From: DATCYX01 sp963714425
GTDB taxonomy: Bacteria > Chloroflexota > Anaerolineae > Anaerolineales > UBA4823
Assembly (NCBI GenBank): GCA_963714425.1
Contig: CAVQOI010000005.1
Coordinates: 1 to 64,000, forward strand
Direction of reading: 5' to 3'
DNA length: 64,000 nucleotides
In this document: piece by piece, positions 27,145 to 36,492 of the stretch
How positions within the stretch are numbered: position 1 is the first letter of the stretch
Layout: every line of letters begins with the position of its first letter
Notes under the pieces: generated by a model
What the model saw: the letters and a program-made list of their open reading frames with translations, nothing else
Database searches by the model: none
What the model was told of the DNA's origin: nothing
Translations under genes and position numbers: made by a program

Positions 27145-27775
27145 GTGGCTTCAATCGCGTGTATTGTGGGGAGTATTATTGATTGTTGCTGGGGTGATTT
27201 TTCTCCTTCAAAACCTGTTCAGCTTTGAGCTGAGCGGGATATTTTGGGGAGTGGTATTTGCTCTTGCGGGATTATTGTTTCTCGTGGTATTTCTCAGCGA
27301 CCGCATGCATTGGTGGAGCCTTATCCCTGGGTTCACTCTCTTAGGAATCGCCGCCACGATTATTTCCGATAGTTATCTTCCCACCATAAGCAGTATTTTC
27401 GGCGGCGCATTCATTTTAGGCGGGATAGGGGTTGCTTTTTCTGCGGTGTATCTTTCCGATAGCCGCAACTGGTGGGCATTGATCCCAGCTGGGGTGATGT
27501 TTACGCTCACAACCATCATTTTCCTGGACAACGCCATGGGGGGTTTTGGGAGCGCAGGGGTCTTATTCTTTGGCTTGGGTCTGACCTTCCTGGTGCTTGC
27601 GCTAATACGTACACCAGAAAACCGCCTGACATGGGCTTGGTACCCGGCGATTATTTTGTTAGTCATCGGAGTGATCATCTCTGCCGCAGCGGAGCAACTA
27701 TTTGGGTATGTATGGCCAGTTGCTCTGATTCTTGGAGGGATTGTCTTGATCTACCGAACCTTTCGATCAAGATAG
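27137..27775 (+). CDS. Polytopic membrane protein of the LiaI/DUF5668 type
   Basis: A 212-residue protein made almost wholly of about eight hydrophobic segments, with the recurring phrase LWGVLLIVAGVIFLLQNLF seen in its neighbours. Internal repetition (SDRMHWWSLIPGFTLLGI and SDSRNWWALIPAGVMFTL) indicates a duplicated helix unit. Start ATG overlaps the pncB stop. Function unknown; the cluster suggests an envelope-stress or membrane-organising role. Confidence 0.7.
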   Translation: MSKWLQSRVLWGVLLIVAGVIFLLQNLFSFELSGIFWGVVFALAGLLFLVVFLSDRMHWWSLIPGFTLLGIAATIISDSYLPTISSIFGGAFILGGIGVAFSAVYLSDSRNWWALIPAGVMFTLTTIIFLDNAMGGFGSAGVLFFGLGLTFLVLALIRTPENRLTWAWYPAIILLVIGVIISAAAEQLFGYVWPVALILGGIVLIYRTFRSR

Positions 27776-27784
27776 AGGAGTTAT

Positions 27785-28252
27785 ATGAATCAGAGACTGT
27801 ATCGAAGTCGTAGCGATTCCATGATCGCTGGCGTTTGCGGAGGTCTGGCAGAATATCTGCGAATTGATTCGGTCCTAGTGCGCTTGTTTTTCATTCTGCT
27901 CACATTTGGGGGCGGTGGCGTCGCAATGCTGGTTTACATCCTTCTGTGGATAATTATCCCCCTTGAAGGTCTGGAAGGCGATGCAAACCTGCAAGAGACC
28001 GTACTGTTGAGTAGCCAGGAGATCGCCGAGCGCGCCCGATTGATGGGGGACGACCTTCGTAGTATTGTGCGCAATCCCAATCCACGCGCCGGTCTTTTGA
28101 TCGGGTCTGCCCTTGTGATTCTCGGGATTGCATTCCTGATTCAAAATTTAGAGCTCCCCTGGTTATACTGGCTGGATTTCGATGTGATCTGGCCTGTGCT
28201 GATCATCCTGGGGGGGATCGCGTTGCTCACGCGTCACTGGAGAGGAGAATAA
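27785..28252 (+). CDS. PspC-domain membrane protein
   Basis: A 155-residue protein. The N-terminal 60 residues are a textbook PspC domain: RLYRSRSDSMIAGVCGGLAEYLRIDS then VLVRLFFILLTF and a second helix ending LWIIIP. The C-terminal 50 residues contain a LiaI-like helix pair (GLLIGSALVILGIAFLIQNL). PspC proteins sense or buffer membrane stress and in many Gram-positives are joined to LiaF-like partners, as seen here. It starts 9 nt after the upstream gene and ends 1 nt before the next. Confidence 0.88.
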   Translation: MNQRLYRSRSDSMIAGVCGGLAEYLRIDSVLVRLFFILLTFGGGGVAMLVYILLWIIIPLEGLEGDANLQETVLLSSQEIAERARLMGDDLRSIVRNPNPRAGLLIGSALVILGIAFLIQNLELPWLYWLDFDVIWPVLIILGGIALLTRHWRGE

Positions 28253-28253
28253 G

Positions 28254-29318
28254 ATGAGCAATTCACAAAGTCAAAAAACACGCAAGCGAGGCAGTTTGTT
28301 CGGCCCACTGATACTCATCGCGCTGGGAGTGATCTTTTTGCTCAATAATATTAACGTTTTACCGGGGGATTTGTGGGGGACGCTCCTGCAGTTCTGGCCG
28401 CTAATACTGGTCGCGATTGGATTGGATAATATTTTTCAGCGCGAAGGGCTAGTTGGAGCGACTTTCATGATTGGTTTGGGCGTCGTCTTTCTTCTCTCAA
28501 ATCTCGGTTATATAAACACAAACATCTGGCAGCTAATTCTTCGCCTGTGGCCTCTTTTGTTAGTCGCTATCGGTCTGGATCTCGTGGTGGGCCGGCGCTC
28601 TATCTGGGCATCGCTGGCAGGGTTGGTAGTTCTACTTGTGCTACTGGTAGGAGCTTTATTGCTGTTCGGTGTGAATGTTGAAACCGGTCAGGTGTTGCAG
28701 GGTGAAAGCATCAGCCAGTCATTTGATGGGGCTCGGAGCGGAGAGGTCATCCTAGATAATGCCGTGGGGGATGTTTACATACAAGCTGGGAATGACCCAG
28801 CGCTATTAGTATCTGGAACTGTAACCGCCAGACGGGGAGTGGGCACCAGCCAAGAGTTTTCAATACAAGGAGAAGAGGCAGTATACAGGCTGAGACAATC
28901 TGGGGCGTATGTCGGAATTGGTAATGCTGGCAGTCGCACCTGGGATATCGGACTAAATCGTAACCTCCCGATCAGCCTGCGCTACAACCAGGGAGCAGGA
29001 CTTTCGATACTGAATCTTGACCAGGTGCAGATTAGTTATCTGGACGCAAACATAGGCGTTGGGCAGTTACACATCATCTTGCCCCAGAATGGAGATTTTG
29101 AGGGCAAAATCAGTGGTGCTATTGGTCAGATTGTCATCGAGGTTCCAAGCGGGGTTGGTATTCGAATTCGCTCCGACGGTGCGCTGGTAACGGTGCACAC
29201 ACCGGATGGATACGAGAAGCTGGAGAACAGCTACACATCTCCTGATTATGACAGTGCGGAATTCCGCATGGATTTACAGATTAATTTGGCAATTGGAGAT
29301 GTACGCGTTACAGATTAA
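28254..29318 (+). CDS. LiaF-like membrane protein with two DUF5668 units and a beta-rich domain
   Basis: A 354-residue protein. It has two repeated helix pairs (LFGPLILIALGVIFLLNNI, then LVGATFMIGLGVVFLLSNLG) and a fifth helix near residue 125. A soluble beta-repeat domain follows from about 150 (GEVILDNAVGDVYIQAGNDPALLV...), resembling the DUF2154/DUF4097 adhesin-like fold. It is the last gene of the cluster and overlaps the end of the convergent helicase by 11 nt. The C-terminal motif ending NLAIGDVRV parallels MGVGSVKIS of the protein at 24757, so the two are paralogues. Confidence 0.75.
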   Translation: MSNSQSQKTRKRGSLFGPLILIALGVIFLLNNINVLPGDLWGTLLQFWPLILVAIGLDNIFQREGLVGATFMIGLGVVFLLSNLGYINTNIWQLILRLWPLLLVAIGLDLVVGRRSIWASLAGLVVLLVLLVGALLLFGVNVETGQVLQGESISQSFDGARSGEVILDNAVGDVYIQAGNDPALLVSGTVTARRGVGTSQEFSIQGEEAVYRLRQSGAYVGIGNAGSRTWDIGLNRNLPISLRYNQGAGLSILNLDQVQISYLDANIGVGQLHIILPQNGDFEGKISGAIGQIVIEVPSGVGIRIRSDGALVTVHTPDGYEKLENSYTSPDYDSAEFRMDLQINLAIGDVRVTD

Positions 29319-32106
29319 GCCATTGTTTTGCGGCACCTGGCAGACCGGTGAGTGGGCCCACTTTGGAAGTGCAAGGAGGCAAGGACTCGAGAAATATTCG
29401 CCCATAACGCTTGGAGAGAACCCGTTTGTCCAGGATTGCGACAACCCCACGATCAAACTGGGTGCGGATCAACCGACCAAAACCCTGGCGGAAACGTAAG
29501 ATCGCCTCGGGCAAGGAATACTGGTAGAAAGGGTCATCGAATGTTTCTGAGCGGGCGGCGACGATGGGGTCGGAAGGTACGGCGAAGGGGAGCTTGACGA
29601 TGACCAGTACAGAAAGCGCATCCCCAGGCACATCCACACCTTCCCAGAAAGCGCGCGTCCCAAGCAGCACTGCTCGCGGGCTGGTGCGGAAGGTTTCAAG
29701 CAAGCTATGTGGGGATGCACCCTCTCCCTGCTCGTAAACCAATATATCGTGTTTAGCCAGGGCTGGTGCGATCGCCTGCGAGGTGCGACGAAGCTGGTCG
29801 TAAGAGGTAAAGAGTACTAATGTGCGACCACCGGTGGCTTTACATAAGTTGATCAAGCCACTCTCTACGGCGCGCTGGTGACCATGCCGGTCACCCGGTT
29901 CTGGGATATCGTTAGCAACGTAAAGCAGTGCGGCGGTCTCGAAGTCAAACGGTGAACCCAGGGCTAGCTCGTCAGCATCTTCAGCATACAGCCGGCTTCG
30001 CAGATAAGAAAATTCTCCCGCCGCAGTAAGTGTGGCAGAGGTCAGGATAACCGAGTCTTTTTCATGCCACAAATATCGCTGCATCAACTGACCGATGTGG
30101 AGCGGAGCAGCATTGAGGGCAAGCTGCGAGGCACTCGAATTGATCTCAGCCCAATAGATACGGTCGGCTTCTGGCTTGAACACTAATCCTTCAAGATTAT
30201 CGTGTAGGTCGCTGTAGCGTCGATACAGATTAGATAATGCGCTGAAAAGCTCGTCATCGCCTTCCGGCAAGGAAGGTAATATTTCTGTCAAGCCCTGGAG
30301 TATTTTCCCCTGAATTTCAATTAACGTGCTCAGGAGATGGCTGGCTTCATCCCAGGCGCTCTCGACATCCGCCCAAGAAGCCAGCGTGCGTGTAGCCGGA
30401 ACAATTCGCTCTTGCTGGGAATATGAGCCCAGTGCCCTGCCTTCGCGCTGCTCGGCTAAGAACTCTTCAACCGCTTTGTAGAATTGGCGTGTAGCTTGGT
30501 CGAATTGGAAAGCCAGATCTGCCGCTTGATGCGCCATATTCTCTGCGGTGATAAACTCTTCCGGTCTCAATGCCTCCTGGGCTGCAGCCAGGAACCAGCC
30601 AAGTGCACCTGCACGTGGTCCTCCGAGCTCGCGCAGCATGCGATCGATCTCCCATTGAGTTACCCGGAAGCTGAGGGCGTTGGTGGTAGCATCTTCAAGA
30701 TGGTGGGCTTCGTCTACGATTAAATTCTGGTATTCAGGGAGCACCCTGTTACCCGTAGCGACATCAGATAACAGCAAGGCGTGGTTTACGATGAGCAAGT
30801 GCGCTGATTGGGCTGCCTGGCGTGCCCGGTAGAATGGACAGATGCCTCCAGTGCTTTTTAGACAATTTTCAGCGGTACAGCCATCATCTTCAGCAGAAAT
30901 GCGGCTCCACATGCTGCGCTCGATGGGACCATTCAGATTGAGCTCCGCGCGATCTCCACTGCGAGTTGCTTGCAACCAAACAAGGATCTTGGCGAGCACA
31001 CGGATTTCGTCTGCTGTTTCTGCGCCTCTGCGTCGCAGTGTTTCAAGCCTGCGAGGGCATAGGTAGTTAGAGCGGCCTTTTAAGATTACCGAGCGCAGGT
31101 CGATCCCTAGAGCATTACACAAATCGGGGATATCTTTATTGATCAACTGGTCCTGCAAGTTGATGGTATTCGTGGATATCACTACACGATTCTTATTCTG
31201 TATTGCCCAGAGTGCGGCGGGGATTAAGTATGCCATGCTCTTCCCCGTGCCGGTAGAAGCTTCAACCATGAGATGTTTGCTGTAGGATATGGCGTCGGCG
31301 ACTGCATGCGCCATGCCAACCTGTTGAGGGCGGTACTCAAAGTTTGGGAAGTGTTGTGAGAATGCCCCACCATATTCTAGAATAGCCGCCGTCTCCTCCG
31401 GATCGATTGGGATGGATTTCTCCAGGGGTTGGAGGGGCGACGAGGGCTTCACTGGCGTTTCGGTGAAGATTGGTCCCTGGTAAGCGTAGCGAACTTGCTG
31501 GGCAGATACAAGTTCCCGGCTTCGGGCACGCATTGCCTGGCGAAACGCCCAGGCGCCACCCCATTCAATGGGCTCACTAAGCCTGACGATCTCCGCTAGC
31601 AGGTGGATGGGAAGCTCCATAGCTAGCTCGACCAGCCGGAGGAATACGCCGCGGGTTGCATGAGCATCATCATGAGCGCGGTGCGTAGCAGGCAGCAGGA
31701 CTCCTAATTCCTGAGTCAGTGATCCGAGATTGTAGCGGCTGGCGCTCGGGAGAAGTACCGCTGCCAGTTCGTAGGTATCTATGGCATCATTCGCCTGCAG
31801 GATTTTGTAACGCCGCAAGAAGGAAAGATCAAAGCCGATATTATGTCCGAGAACAGGAGTGTTTCCAATAAACTCAACCAACTCCGGGAGAGCTGCCTTG
31901 ATTGGGGGAGCGCCAAGCACCATTTGGTCTGTGATGCCGGTCAAATTTGTGATTAATGGGGGTATTCGCCTTGCGGGATTGATCAGGGTTGTCCATTCCC
32001 CTTCAATTCGACGGTCATTAAAACGCACCGCTCCGATTTCGATGATGGCGTCTTTTTGATAATCGAGCCCGGTCGTCTCGATGTCGAGGGCAACAATAGA
32101 TGTCAT
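29308..32106 (-). CDS. dinG: DinG-family helicase with N-terminal DEDDh exonuclease domain
   Basis: A 932-residue protein. Residues 1-170 are a DnaQ-like exonuclease: ALDIETTGL (motif I), LGHNIGFDLSFL (II) and HRAHDDAHAT (III). From about 250 it is an XPD/DinG-type helicase: Walker A EASTGTGKSMAYLIP, DEAH box IVDEAHHLED, and four cysteines expected to hold an iron-sulfur cluster (LCPRR, then CTAENCLKSTGGICPF). C-terminal motifs include GTRAFWEGVDVPGD and QGFGRLIRT. It is likely a 5'-3' repair helicase with a 3'-5' nuclease, as in Firmicutes DinG. Monocistronic. Confidence 0.93.
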   Translation of the reverse strand: MTSIVALDIETTGLDYQKDAIIEIGAVRFNDRRIEGEWTTLINPARRIPPLITNLTGITDQMVLGAPPIKAALPELVEFIGNTPVLGHNIGFDLSFLRRYKILQANDAIDTYELAAVLLPSASRYNLGSLTQELGVLLPATHRAHDDAHATRGVFLRLVELAMELPIHLLAEIVRLSEPIEWGGAWAFRQAMRARSRELVSAQQVRYAYQGPIFTETPVKPSSPLQPLEKSIPIDPEETAAILEYGGAFSQHFPNFEYRPQQVGMAHAVADAISYSKHLMVEASTGTGKSMAYLIPAALWAIQNKNRVVISTNTINLQDQLINKDIPDLCNALGIDLRSVILKGRSNYLCPRRLETLRRRGAETADEIRVLAKILVWLQATRSGDRAELNLNGPIERSMWSRISAEDDGCTAENCLKSTGGICPFYRARQAAQSAHLLIVNHALLLSDVATGNRVLPEYQNLIVDEAHHLEDATTNALSFRVTQWEIDRMLRELGGPRAGALGWFLAAAQEALRPEEFITAENMAHQAADLAFQFDQATRQFYKAVEEFLAEQREGRALGSYSQQERIVPATRTLASWADVESAWDEASHLLSTLIEIQGKILQGLTEILPSLPEGDDELFSALSNLYRRYSDLHDNLEGLVFKPEADRIYWAEINSSASQLALNAAPLHIGQLMQRYLWHEKDSVILTSATLTAAGEFSYLRSRLYAEDADELALGSPFDFETAALLYVANDIPEPGDRHGHQRAVESGLINLCKATGGRTLVLFTSYDQLRRTSQAIAPALAKHDILVYEQGEGASPHSLLETFRTSPRAVLLGTRAFWEGVDVPGDALSVLVIVKLPFAVPSDPIVAARSETFDDPFYQYSLPEAILRFRQGFGRLIRTQFDRGVVAILDKRVLSKRYGRIFLESLPPCTSKVGPLTGLPGAAKQWLNL

Positions 32107-32337
32107 GAGGAAGATTATACTCTGCCTGTTCGATACACCTTGAGTTCCTTCAAAGGTCTAATTGTTGATTCCAGTTCTTCTAACCGAGTTGACCCCCATC
32201 ACTCCGCCGTGATTGCGCGTGCGTATTGGTAAGCACCCTGAAATCGAGACTGATGGATTGGTAGGTAAGCGCGCCTGGACGTCGAACCGGGGTTTTGGGA
32301 CTTGAGAGAATCCACACTCGGAACAATAGAAGAAATA

Positions 32338-32370
32338 AACCTGTTTGACATGGTTTTTGTCAAACAGGTT
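32338..32370 (-). terminator. Rho-independent terminator of the liv operon
   Basis: A perfect 12-bp stem (AACCTGTTTGAC / GTCAAACAGGTT, 32338-32349 with 32359-32370) and a 9-nt loop. It is followed on the minus strand by a T-rich tract (tttatttctt). It sits 27 nt after the CBS-ACT gene. The rest of 32107-32396 shows nothing recognisable. Confidence 0.8.
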
Positions 32371-32396
32371 CTGCTATCCGCAAATCAGAGGGGCGA

Positions 32397-33044
32397 TTAT
32401 GGATTAGTGACGCGAATATCTACCAATCCTTCGACAACCGGCTCAACGATTGCCTTGACCTGGTCCATATTTATGCCTTCGACTTTGAATGTAACCAGGC
32501 GATTGGTGACATTCTCTCCCTGAAACATACCAAATGCAACGAAGTTCCCACCTGCGTTTGCAATCGCCTGTGAGAGTTTTGCTAGTTGCCCACGCTCCTC
32601 GTGGACAAGGACAGAAACACGCACACCAGAATAGCGTGCGCCCATGAGCTCCAAGAAAATCTTGAAGAGATCGGTTTCGGTGATGATGCCGACGATCACA
32701 CCTTTTCGTGTTACCGGTAAACCACCGATCTTATTATCAGCCATGATTCTTGCAGCTTCTTCGATTGGAGTATCCTCACTCACAGTTTTCACATCACGCG
32801 TCATCACATCGCTCACTTTTATCTTGCTGAGCAAATAGTTTAACTCCCAGACACTGAGCGATGTTGCCGGTGATGCAGAAGCATTCAATAGATCTTTATC
32901 CGAAACAATCCCAACCAGCTTGCCATCCTTGACTACGGGTGTGCGGCGAATACGCTCACGCTTCATCAAATTTTGGGCGTCTATGATCGGCATCTCGGGC
33001 TGGATGGAAATTACAGGGTGGGACATTCGTTCGCCAATTAGCAT
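32397..33044 (-). CDS. CBS-pair and ACT domain protein (AcuB-like)
   Basis: A 215-residue protein. Two CBS motifs occupy about residues 1-60 and 75-135 (MSHPVISIQPEMPIIDAQNLM and VMTRDVKTVSEDTPIEEAARIM, each with a PVVKDGKLVGIVS-like end). An ACT-like domain follows (ARYSGVRVSVLVHEERGQLAKLSQAIANAGGNF). CBS pairs bind adenine nucleotides and ACT domains bind amino acids, so it could report energy charge and branched-chain amino acid level to the transporter encoded just upstream (inference). The start is 17 nt after livF. Confidence 0.85.
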   Translation of the reverse strand: MLIGERMSHPVISIQPEMPIIDAQNLMKRERIRRTPVVKDGKLVGIVSDKDLLNASASPATSLSVWELNYLLSKIKVSDVMTRDVKTVSEDTPIEEAARIMADNKIGGLPVTRKGVIVGIITETDLFKIFLELMGARYSGVRVSVLVHEERGQLAKLSQAIANAGGNFVAFGMFQGENVTNRLVTFKVEGINMDQVKAIVEPVVEGLVDIRVTNP

Positions 33045-33061
33045 ATCAAGCTCCTTCGCTA

Positions 33062-33772
33062 TTATAAACCAAGATAGGTCGTGCGGATATGATCGTTCTT
33101 AATAAGCTCACGAGCAGGGCCTTGCAGTTCGACCCTACCTTCGGACAGAACATAGCCATAATCGCTGATAGCCAAGGCCATCTGGACGTTTTGCTCAACA
33201 AGAAGGATGGTGATCCCCAACGCACGCAATGCTTTGATACTCTCGAATAGACTCAGTATCAGAACCGGTGCTAGCCCCAGCGATAATTCGTCGATCATCA
33301 GAACAGTGGGCTCAGCCATGATGCCACGCGCAACAGCCAGCATTTGTTGCTCACCGCCACTGAGGGTGCCTGCTTTTTGATCCCGGCGTTCTTTCAAGCG
33401 GGGAAACATCTCATAAACGCGCTCTAAGTTAATTTTGAACTTAGGCTGAGCACGCTTATTTGATCCGCCCATCTCCAGGTTCTCGTAAACGCTCATATCT
33501 GTGAACAACTGGCGACCTTCGGGAACCAGGATCAAACCCAACTCAGCTTTGGTATAAGCGGGTACCCGACTGACATCCCTTCCATCGAAGGAGATTGACC
33601 CCTGCCAGGGATTTAAAAGGCCAATTATTGTTCGTAATAATGTAGTTTTTCCAACGCCATTCCCGCCAACCAGACAGGTTAATTTACCTTTCTCCAACTT
33701 CAAGCTGGATCCCCACAGGATTTGGACTTCTCCATAGCCGGAGGAAACTTCGTTGATTTCTAAGATCGCCAT
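33062..33772 (-). CDS. livF: Branched-chain amino acid ABC transporter ATPase LivF
   Basis: A 236-residue ABC ATPase with Walker A GGNGVGKTTLL, Q-loop region, signature LSGGEQQML, Walker B TVLMIDEL and switch His region (LVEQNV). The phrases SSGYGEVQILWG and EGRQLFTDMSVYENL are typical of LivF. It pairs with LivG to energise the LivHM permease. It starts 2 nt before the livG stop region in a closely packed operon. It has Asp-Glu-Leu in place of the usual DEP, common in this family. Confidence 0.95.
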   Translation of the reverse strand: MAILEINEVSSGYGEVQILWGSSLKLEKGKLTCLVGGNGVGKTTLLRTIIGLLNPWQGSISFDGRDVSRVPAYTKAELGLILVPEGRQLFTDMSVYENLEMGGSNKRAQPKFKINLERVYEMFPRLKERRDQKAGTLSGGEQQMLAVARGIMAEPTVLMIDELSLGLAPVLILSLFESIKALRALGITILLVEQNVQMALAISDYGYVLSEGRVELQGPARELIKNDHIRTTYLGL

Positions 33773-33774
33773 AT

Positions 33775-34530
33775 CTATTCGTCCTCCTGAAGCAGTTTCT
33801 CAGCCAGTTTTGGATCGCCAAGGTAGGCTTCGATAACTTTTTCGTTGGAAGAAATCTCTTCCGGAGTACCTTCTGCGATTTGTTGGCCGTAATCGAGCAC
33901 CATGATTCGGTCGGAGACGTTCATCACAGCTTTCATTACATGCTCGATCATTATGATCGTGATGCCTCGCTCACGGATTTTCTTCACCGTTTCGACCATT
34001 CCCCCAATCTCAGAGGAATTGAGCCCAGCCAGCACTTCATCGAGCAGTAACAGGTATGGACGAGCTGCTAATGCACGCGCCATTTCCAGCCTCTTCTTCT
34101 GACCGACATTCAAACTGCCTGCCATTTGGTCAACACGATCTTGCAGACCAAGGAAATTCAAAACTTCTTCTGCAATACCAGCTGCATGACGTAGGCTGTG
34201 ATTTTCGCGTCCAAAGCAAGCCCCAACGATAACGTTTTCACGAACCGTGAGCTCATTTAACGGTTGCACTATCTGGTGGGTGCGCGCCATCCCCATACGC
34301 GCGTGCTGGTATGTTTTTGCATGGGTCACATCCTTGTCGCGAAAAATCACTCGGCCTTCTTCAGGTGGATAGACCCCATTAATCGCGTTAAACAGCGTGG
34401 TTTTACCAGCACCATTTGGGCCAATCAGACCCAGAATTTGCCCTTCTGGGAGGTCAAGAGTCACATTCGTGAGGGCTTGCAGACCGCCAAAGCGTTTGGT
34501 GACCCCTTGTATTGATAACAGAATGGTCAT
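33775..34530 (-). CDS. livG: Branched-chain amino acid ABC transporter ATPase LivG
   Basis: About 251 residues. Walker A is GPNGAGKTTLFNAINGVYPP, the signature region LNVGQKKRLEMARALA lacks the canonical SGG (as in many LivG), and Walker B is LLLLDEVLAGLN. The switch His is in MIEHVM. The frame opens at 34572, but ATG 34530 overlaps the livM stop as ATGA and gives the usual LivG N-terminus, so I use it. Works with LivF in the inner membrane complex. Confidence 0.95.
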   Translation of the reverse strand: MTILLSIQGVTKRFGGLQALTNVTLDLPEGQILGLIGPNGAGKTTLFNAINGVYPPEEGRVIFRDKDVTHAKTYQHARMGMARTHQIVQPLNELTVRENVIVGACFGRENHSLRHAAGIAEEVLNFLGLQDRVDQMAGSLNVGQKKRLEMARALAARPYLLLLDEVLAGLNSSEIGGMVETVKKIRERGITIIMIEHVMKAVMNVSDRIMVLDYGQQIAEGTPEEISSNEKVIEAYLGDPKLAEKLLQEDE

Positions 34531-35498
34531 GCCAGTACCCTCCTCATAACTGGGAAGCGTCGACGTAACCAACCGATAGCGCCTGCAGGAATGAACAACA
34601 CGATCAGCAACAGGAGCACCCCAGATACGGATAGCTGGATATCTTTGAAGAAATTGCTCGTCAAGAGATATCCGCGCATGCCCTGGTAGGCAAATGCACC
34701 AAGGATTGGCCCCAGAACAGTGCCCTGCCCCCCCAACATCACCATAACTAACAACTCGATAGAGGCATGCAGGGGGAAAGCAACGTGGGGTTCCACATTA
34801 CCGTTCTTGAAGAAAAACAATACGCCTACCATGCCCGGGATGATGGCTGAAAGCACATACGCCCATGTCTTTGCATCGGGGGCGACAACGCCCATGACCT
34901 CGGCGGCGTCTTCGTTCTCCCGAATTGCCTGCAGACCCAAGCCGAATTTTGACGTGCGAACCAGGTGGCTGAGGATTATGGCTGCGAACGTAAGCACAGC
35001 CATAATGTAGAACGAAATGCTCAGAGCCAGGGCTGCACCGCCATAGGATTTGTATACCGAGAAGTTGAGGGTCATGCCGATGGGACCACCGAACAGGTCA
35101 AAATTGTTAATGAAGGCTTTCATAGCTTCATTGATGCCGATCGTGGCCAGAGCAAAGTAAGCGCCACGCAAGCGCAAGATCGCTTTCCCGAGTAAAAAAG
35201 CCAGCACTCCTGCTGCAATTCCGCCAACCACTATCCCGAACCAGATCGACCACCCTTGCTCATTGATGAAATACAAGCCCACATAGCCGCCAAAACCATA
35301 AAAAACGATATGGCCAAAACTCACATAGCCTGTATATCCTAGCAATATATTCAAGCTCGACGCAAGAGCTACCGCCTTTAATATTGTGAAGGCGATTTCA
35401 CGATTGGAGACATTTGCCGTAATGACGGGCCATAGAACTAAACCAGCCACAGCCAGCATCGGCACGAGAAGACCAAGATGATTTCGCCAGTTTTTCAT
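34527..35498 (-). CDS. livM: Branched-chain amino acid ABC transporter permease LivM
   Basis: A 323-residue polytopic protein with the LivM phrases LLGYTGYVSFGHIVFYGFGGYVG, LRGAYFALATIGINEAMKAF and the coupling-helix region AIRENEDAAEVMGV near residue 200. About 8-10 helices. It forms the heteromeric channel with LivH. Start ATG overlaps the livH stop (ATGA), typical of coupled translation in these operons. Confidence 0.94.
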   Translation of the reverse strand: MKNWRNHLGLLVPMLAVAGLVLWPVITANVSNREIAFTILKAVALASSLNILLGYTGYVSFGHIVFYGFGGYVGLYFINEQGWSIWFGIVVGGIAAGVLAFLLGKAILRLRGAYFALATIGINEAMKAFINNFDLFGGPIGMTLNFSVYKSYGGAALALSISFYIMAVLTFAAIILSHLVRTSKFGLGLQAIRENEDAAEVMGVVAPDAKTWAYVLSAIIPGMVGVLFFFKNGNVEPHVAFPLHASIELLVMVMLGGQGTVLGPILGAFAYQGMRGYLLTSNFFKDIQLSVSGVLLLLIVLFIPAGAIGWLRRRFPVMRRVLA

Positions 35499-36361
35499 TT
35501 CTTCGCTCCGAAGAGTCCATATGGCCGAACCAAAAGGATGACGACAAACAGGCCGAATTCAATCACTGGGACCCAGGAAGTCTCCATAAAAGCTGGGATA
35601 ATCCCTTCGAGAACTCCCAGGATCAGGCCACCCAGCAACGCGCCAATCGGGTTGCCCAGACCGCCGAGCACACCAATGACGAAGCTCTTCAATTCGTAAC
35701 CGCCTCCCGACAGGATGTTGAAAGGAAAAAAAGTGGCGATCAACGCACCTGAAACAGCGGCGAGCATTGTGCCTAGCCCAAAGCTCAGCGCAAGGATGCG
35801 GGTTGAGGGTACTCCCATCAATTCTGCTGCAGCTCGGTTGTTGGTAACAGCACGGATAAATTTTCCAGGCCGGGTTCTGTAGAGGAACAAATAAAGCGCG
35901 CCGGTGAATAGGATGGCGATCGCGGCTGCGATCAAACGAGTTCCAAGAATGGTTGTCGACCCCAGCTTGAAGCTGCCCATGTTGAAATCAACATTATAGG
36001 GCGAGGTTGTAAGTGCAGCCGTACCCAGGCCAATGATGATCATATTGACAGAGAAGGTCGCCAGCAGTGATGATAGGTGAGGCGCATCGATGACGCGATG
36101 GACAGCCACAAAATAGATCGCGACACCTAATAATAGCCCGAGTATCGCGATCAGAAATAACCCAATGTAAGGATTAATTCCCATCTGGATGAAAATGAAG
36201 AATGTACCAAACATACCCAAGGCGATGATGGGTCCGTGCGATAGGTTGATAACATTCATCACTCCCCAAATCAACGTCAGGCCCATGGCAGCCACGCCAT
36301 AAACAAACCCGAGCAAAATGCCATCCGGCAGGGAAGTCAGTAGCAAGCTTAATTGTTGCAT
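35495..36361 (-). CDS. livH: Branched-chain amino acid ABC transporter permease LivH
   Basis: About 288 residues with LivH features: LLLTSLPDGILLGFVYGVAAMGLTLIWGVMNVINLSHG, AVTNNRAAAELMGV (coupling segment) and SFVIGVLGGLGNPIGALLGG. The frame is open from 36454, but that ATG lies inside a perfect hairpin (36451-36479). ATG 36361 has a Shine-Dalgarno-like GGGAG 7-11 nt upstream and gives the family's normal N-terminus, so I prefer it. Partner of LivM. Confidence 0.92.
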   Translation of the reverse strand: MQQLSLLLTSLPDGILLGFVYGVAAMGLTLIWGVMNVINLSHGPIIALGMFGTFFIFIQMGINPYIGLFLIAILGLLLGVAIYFVAVHRVIDAPHLSSLLATFSVNMIIIGLGTAALTTSPYNVDFNMGSFKLGSTTILGTRLIAAAIAILFTGALYLFLYRTRPGKFIRAVTNNRAAAELMGVPSTRILALSFGLGTMLAAVSGALIATFFPFNILSGGGYELKSFVIGVLGGLGNPIGALLGGLILGVLEGIIPAFMETSWVPVIEFGLFVVILLVRPYGLFGAKK

Positions 36362-36450
36362 GTCCACTCCCGTTAATATGAAAGCAATCTTCCGTAAGAA
36401 AATCAACAACCAGGGCGGTAGTTGATTTCTCCAGATCTCAAAAGTGTTCG

Positions 36451-36479
36451 CCATCCCCCCAGCAAACCTGGGGGGATGG
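36451..36479 (-). terminator. Intercistronic hairpin between livK and livH (attenuator or mRNA stabiliser)
   Basis: A perfect 12-bp stem (CCATCCCCCCAG with CTGGGGGGATGG) and 5-nt loop, starting 14 nt after the livK stop. No long T-run follows on the minus strand, so partial termination or 3'-end protection of a highly expressed livK transcript is more likely than full termination. Confidence 0.65.
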
Positions 36480-36492
36480 AATTTTCAAAGCG

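Noticed and set aside
32107..32337. Possible small gene or RNA between dinG and the liv terminator.
   Set aside because: No start, Shine-Dalgarno or conserved structure was seen.
17920..36479. The C6/ATC-containing hairpins at 17920 and 36451 as a dispersed repeat family.
   Set aside because: Loops and flanks differ and stem order is not the same; both are explained as ordinary hairpins.
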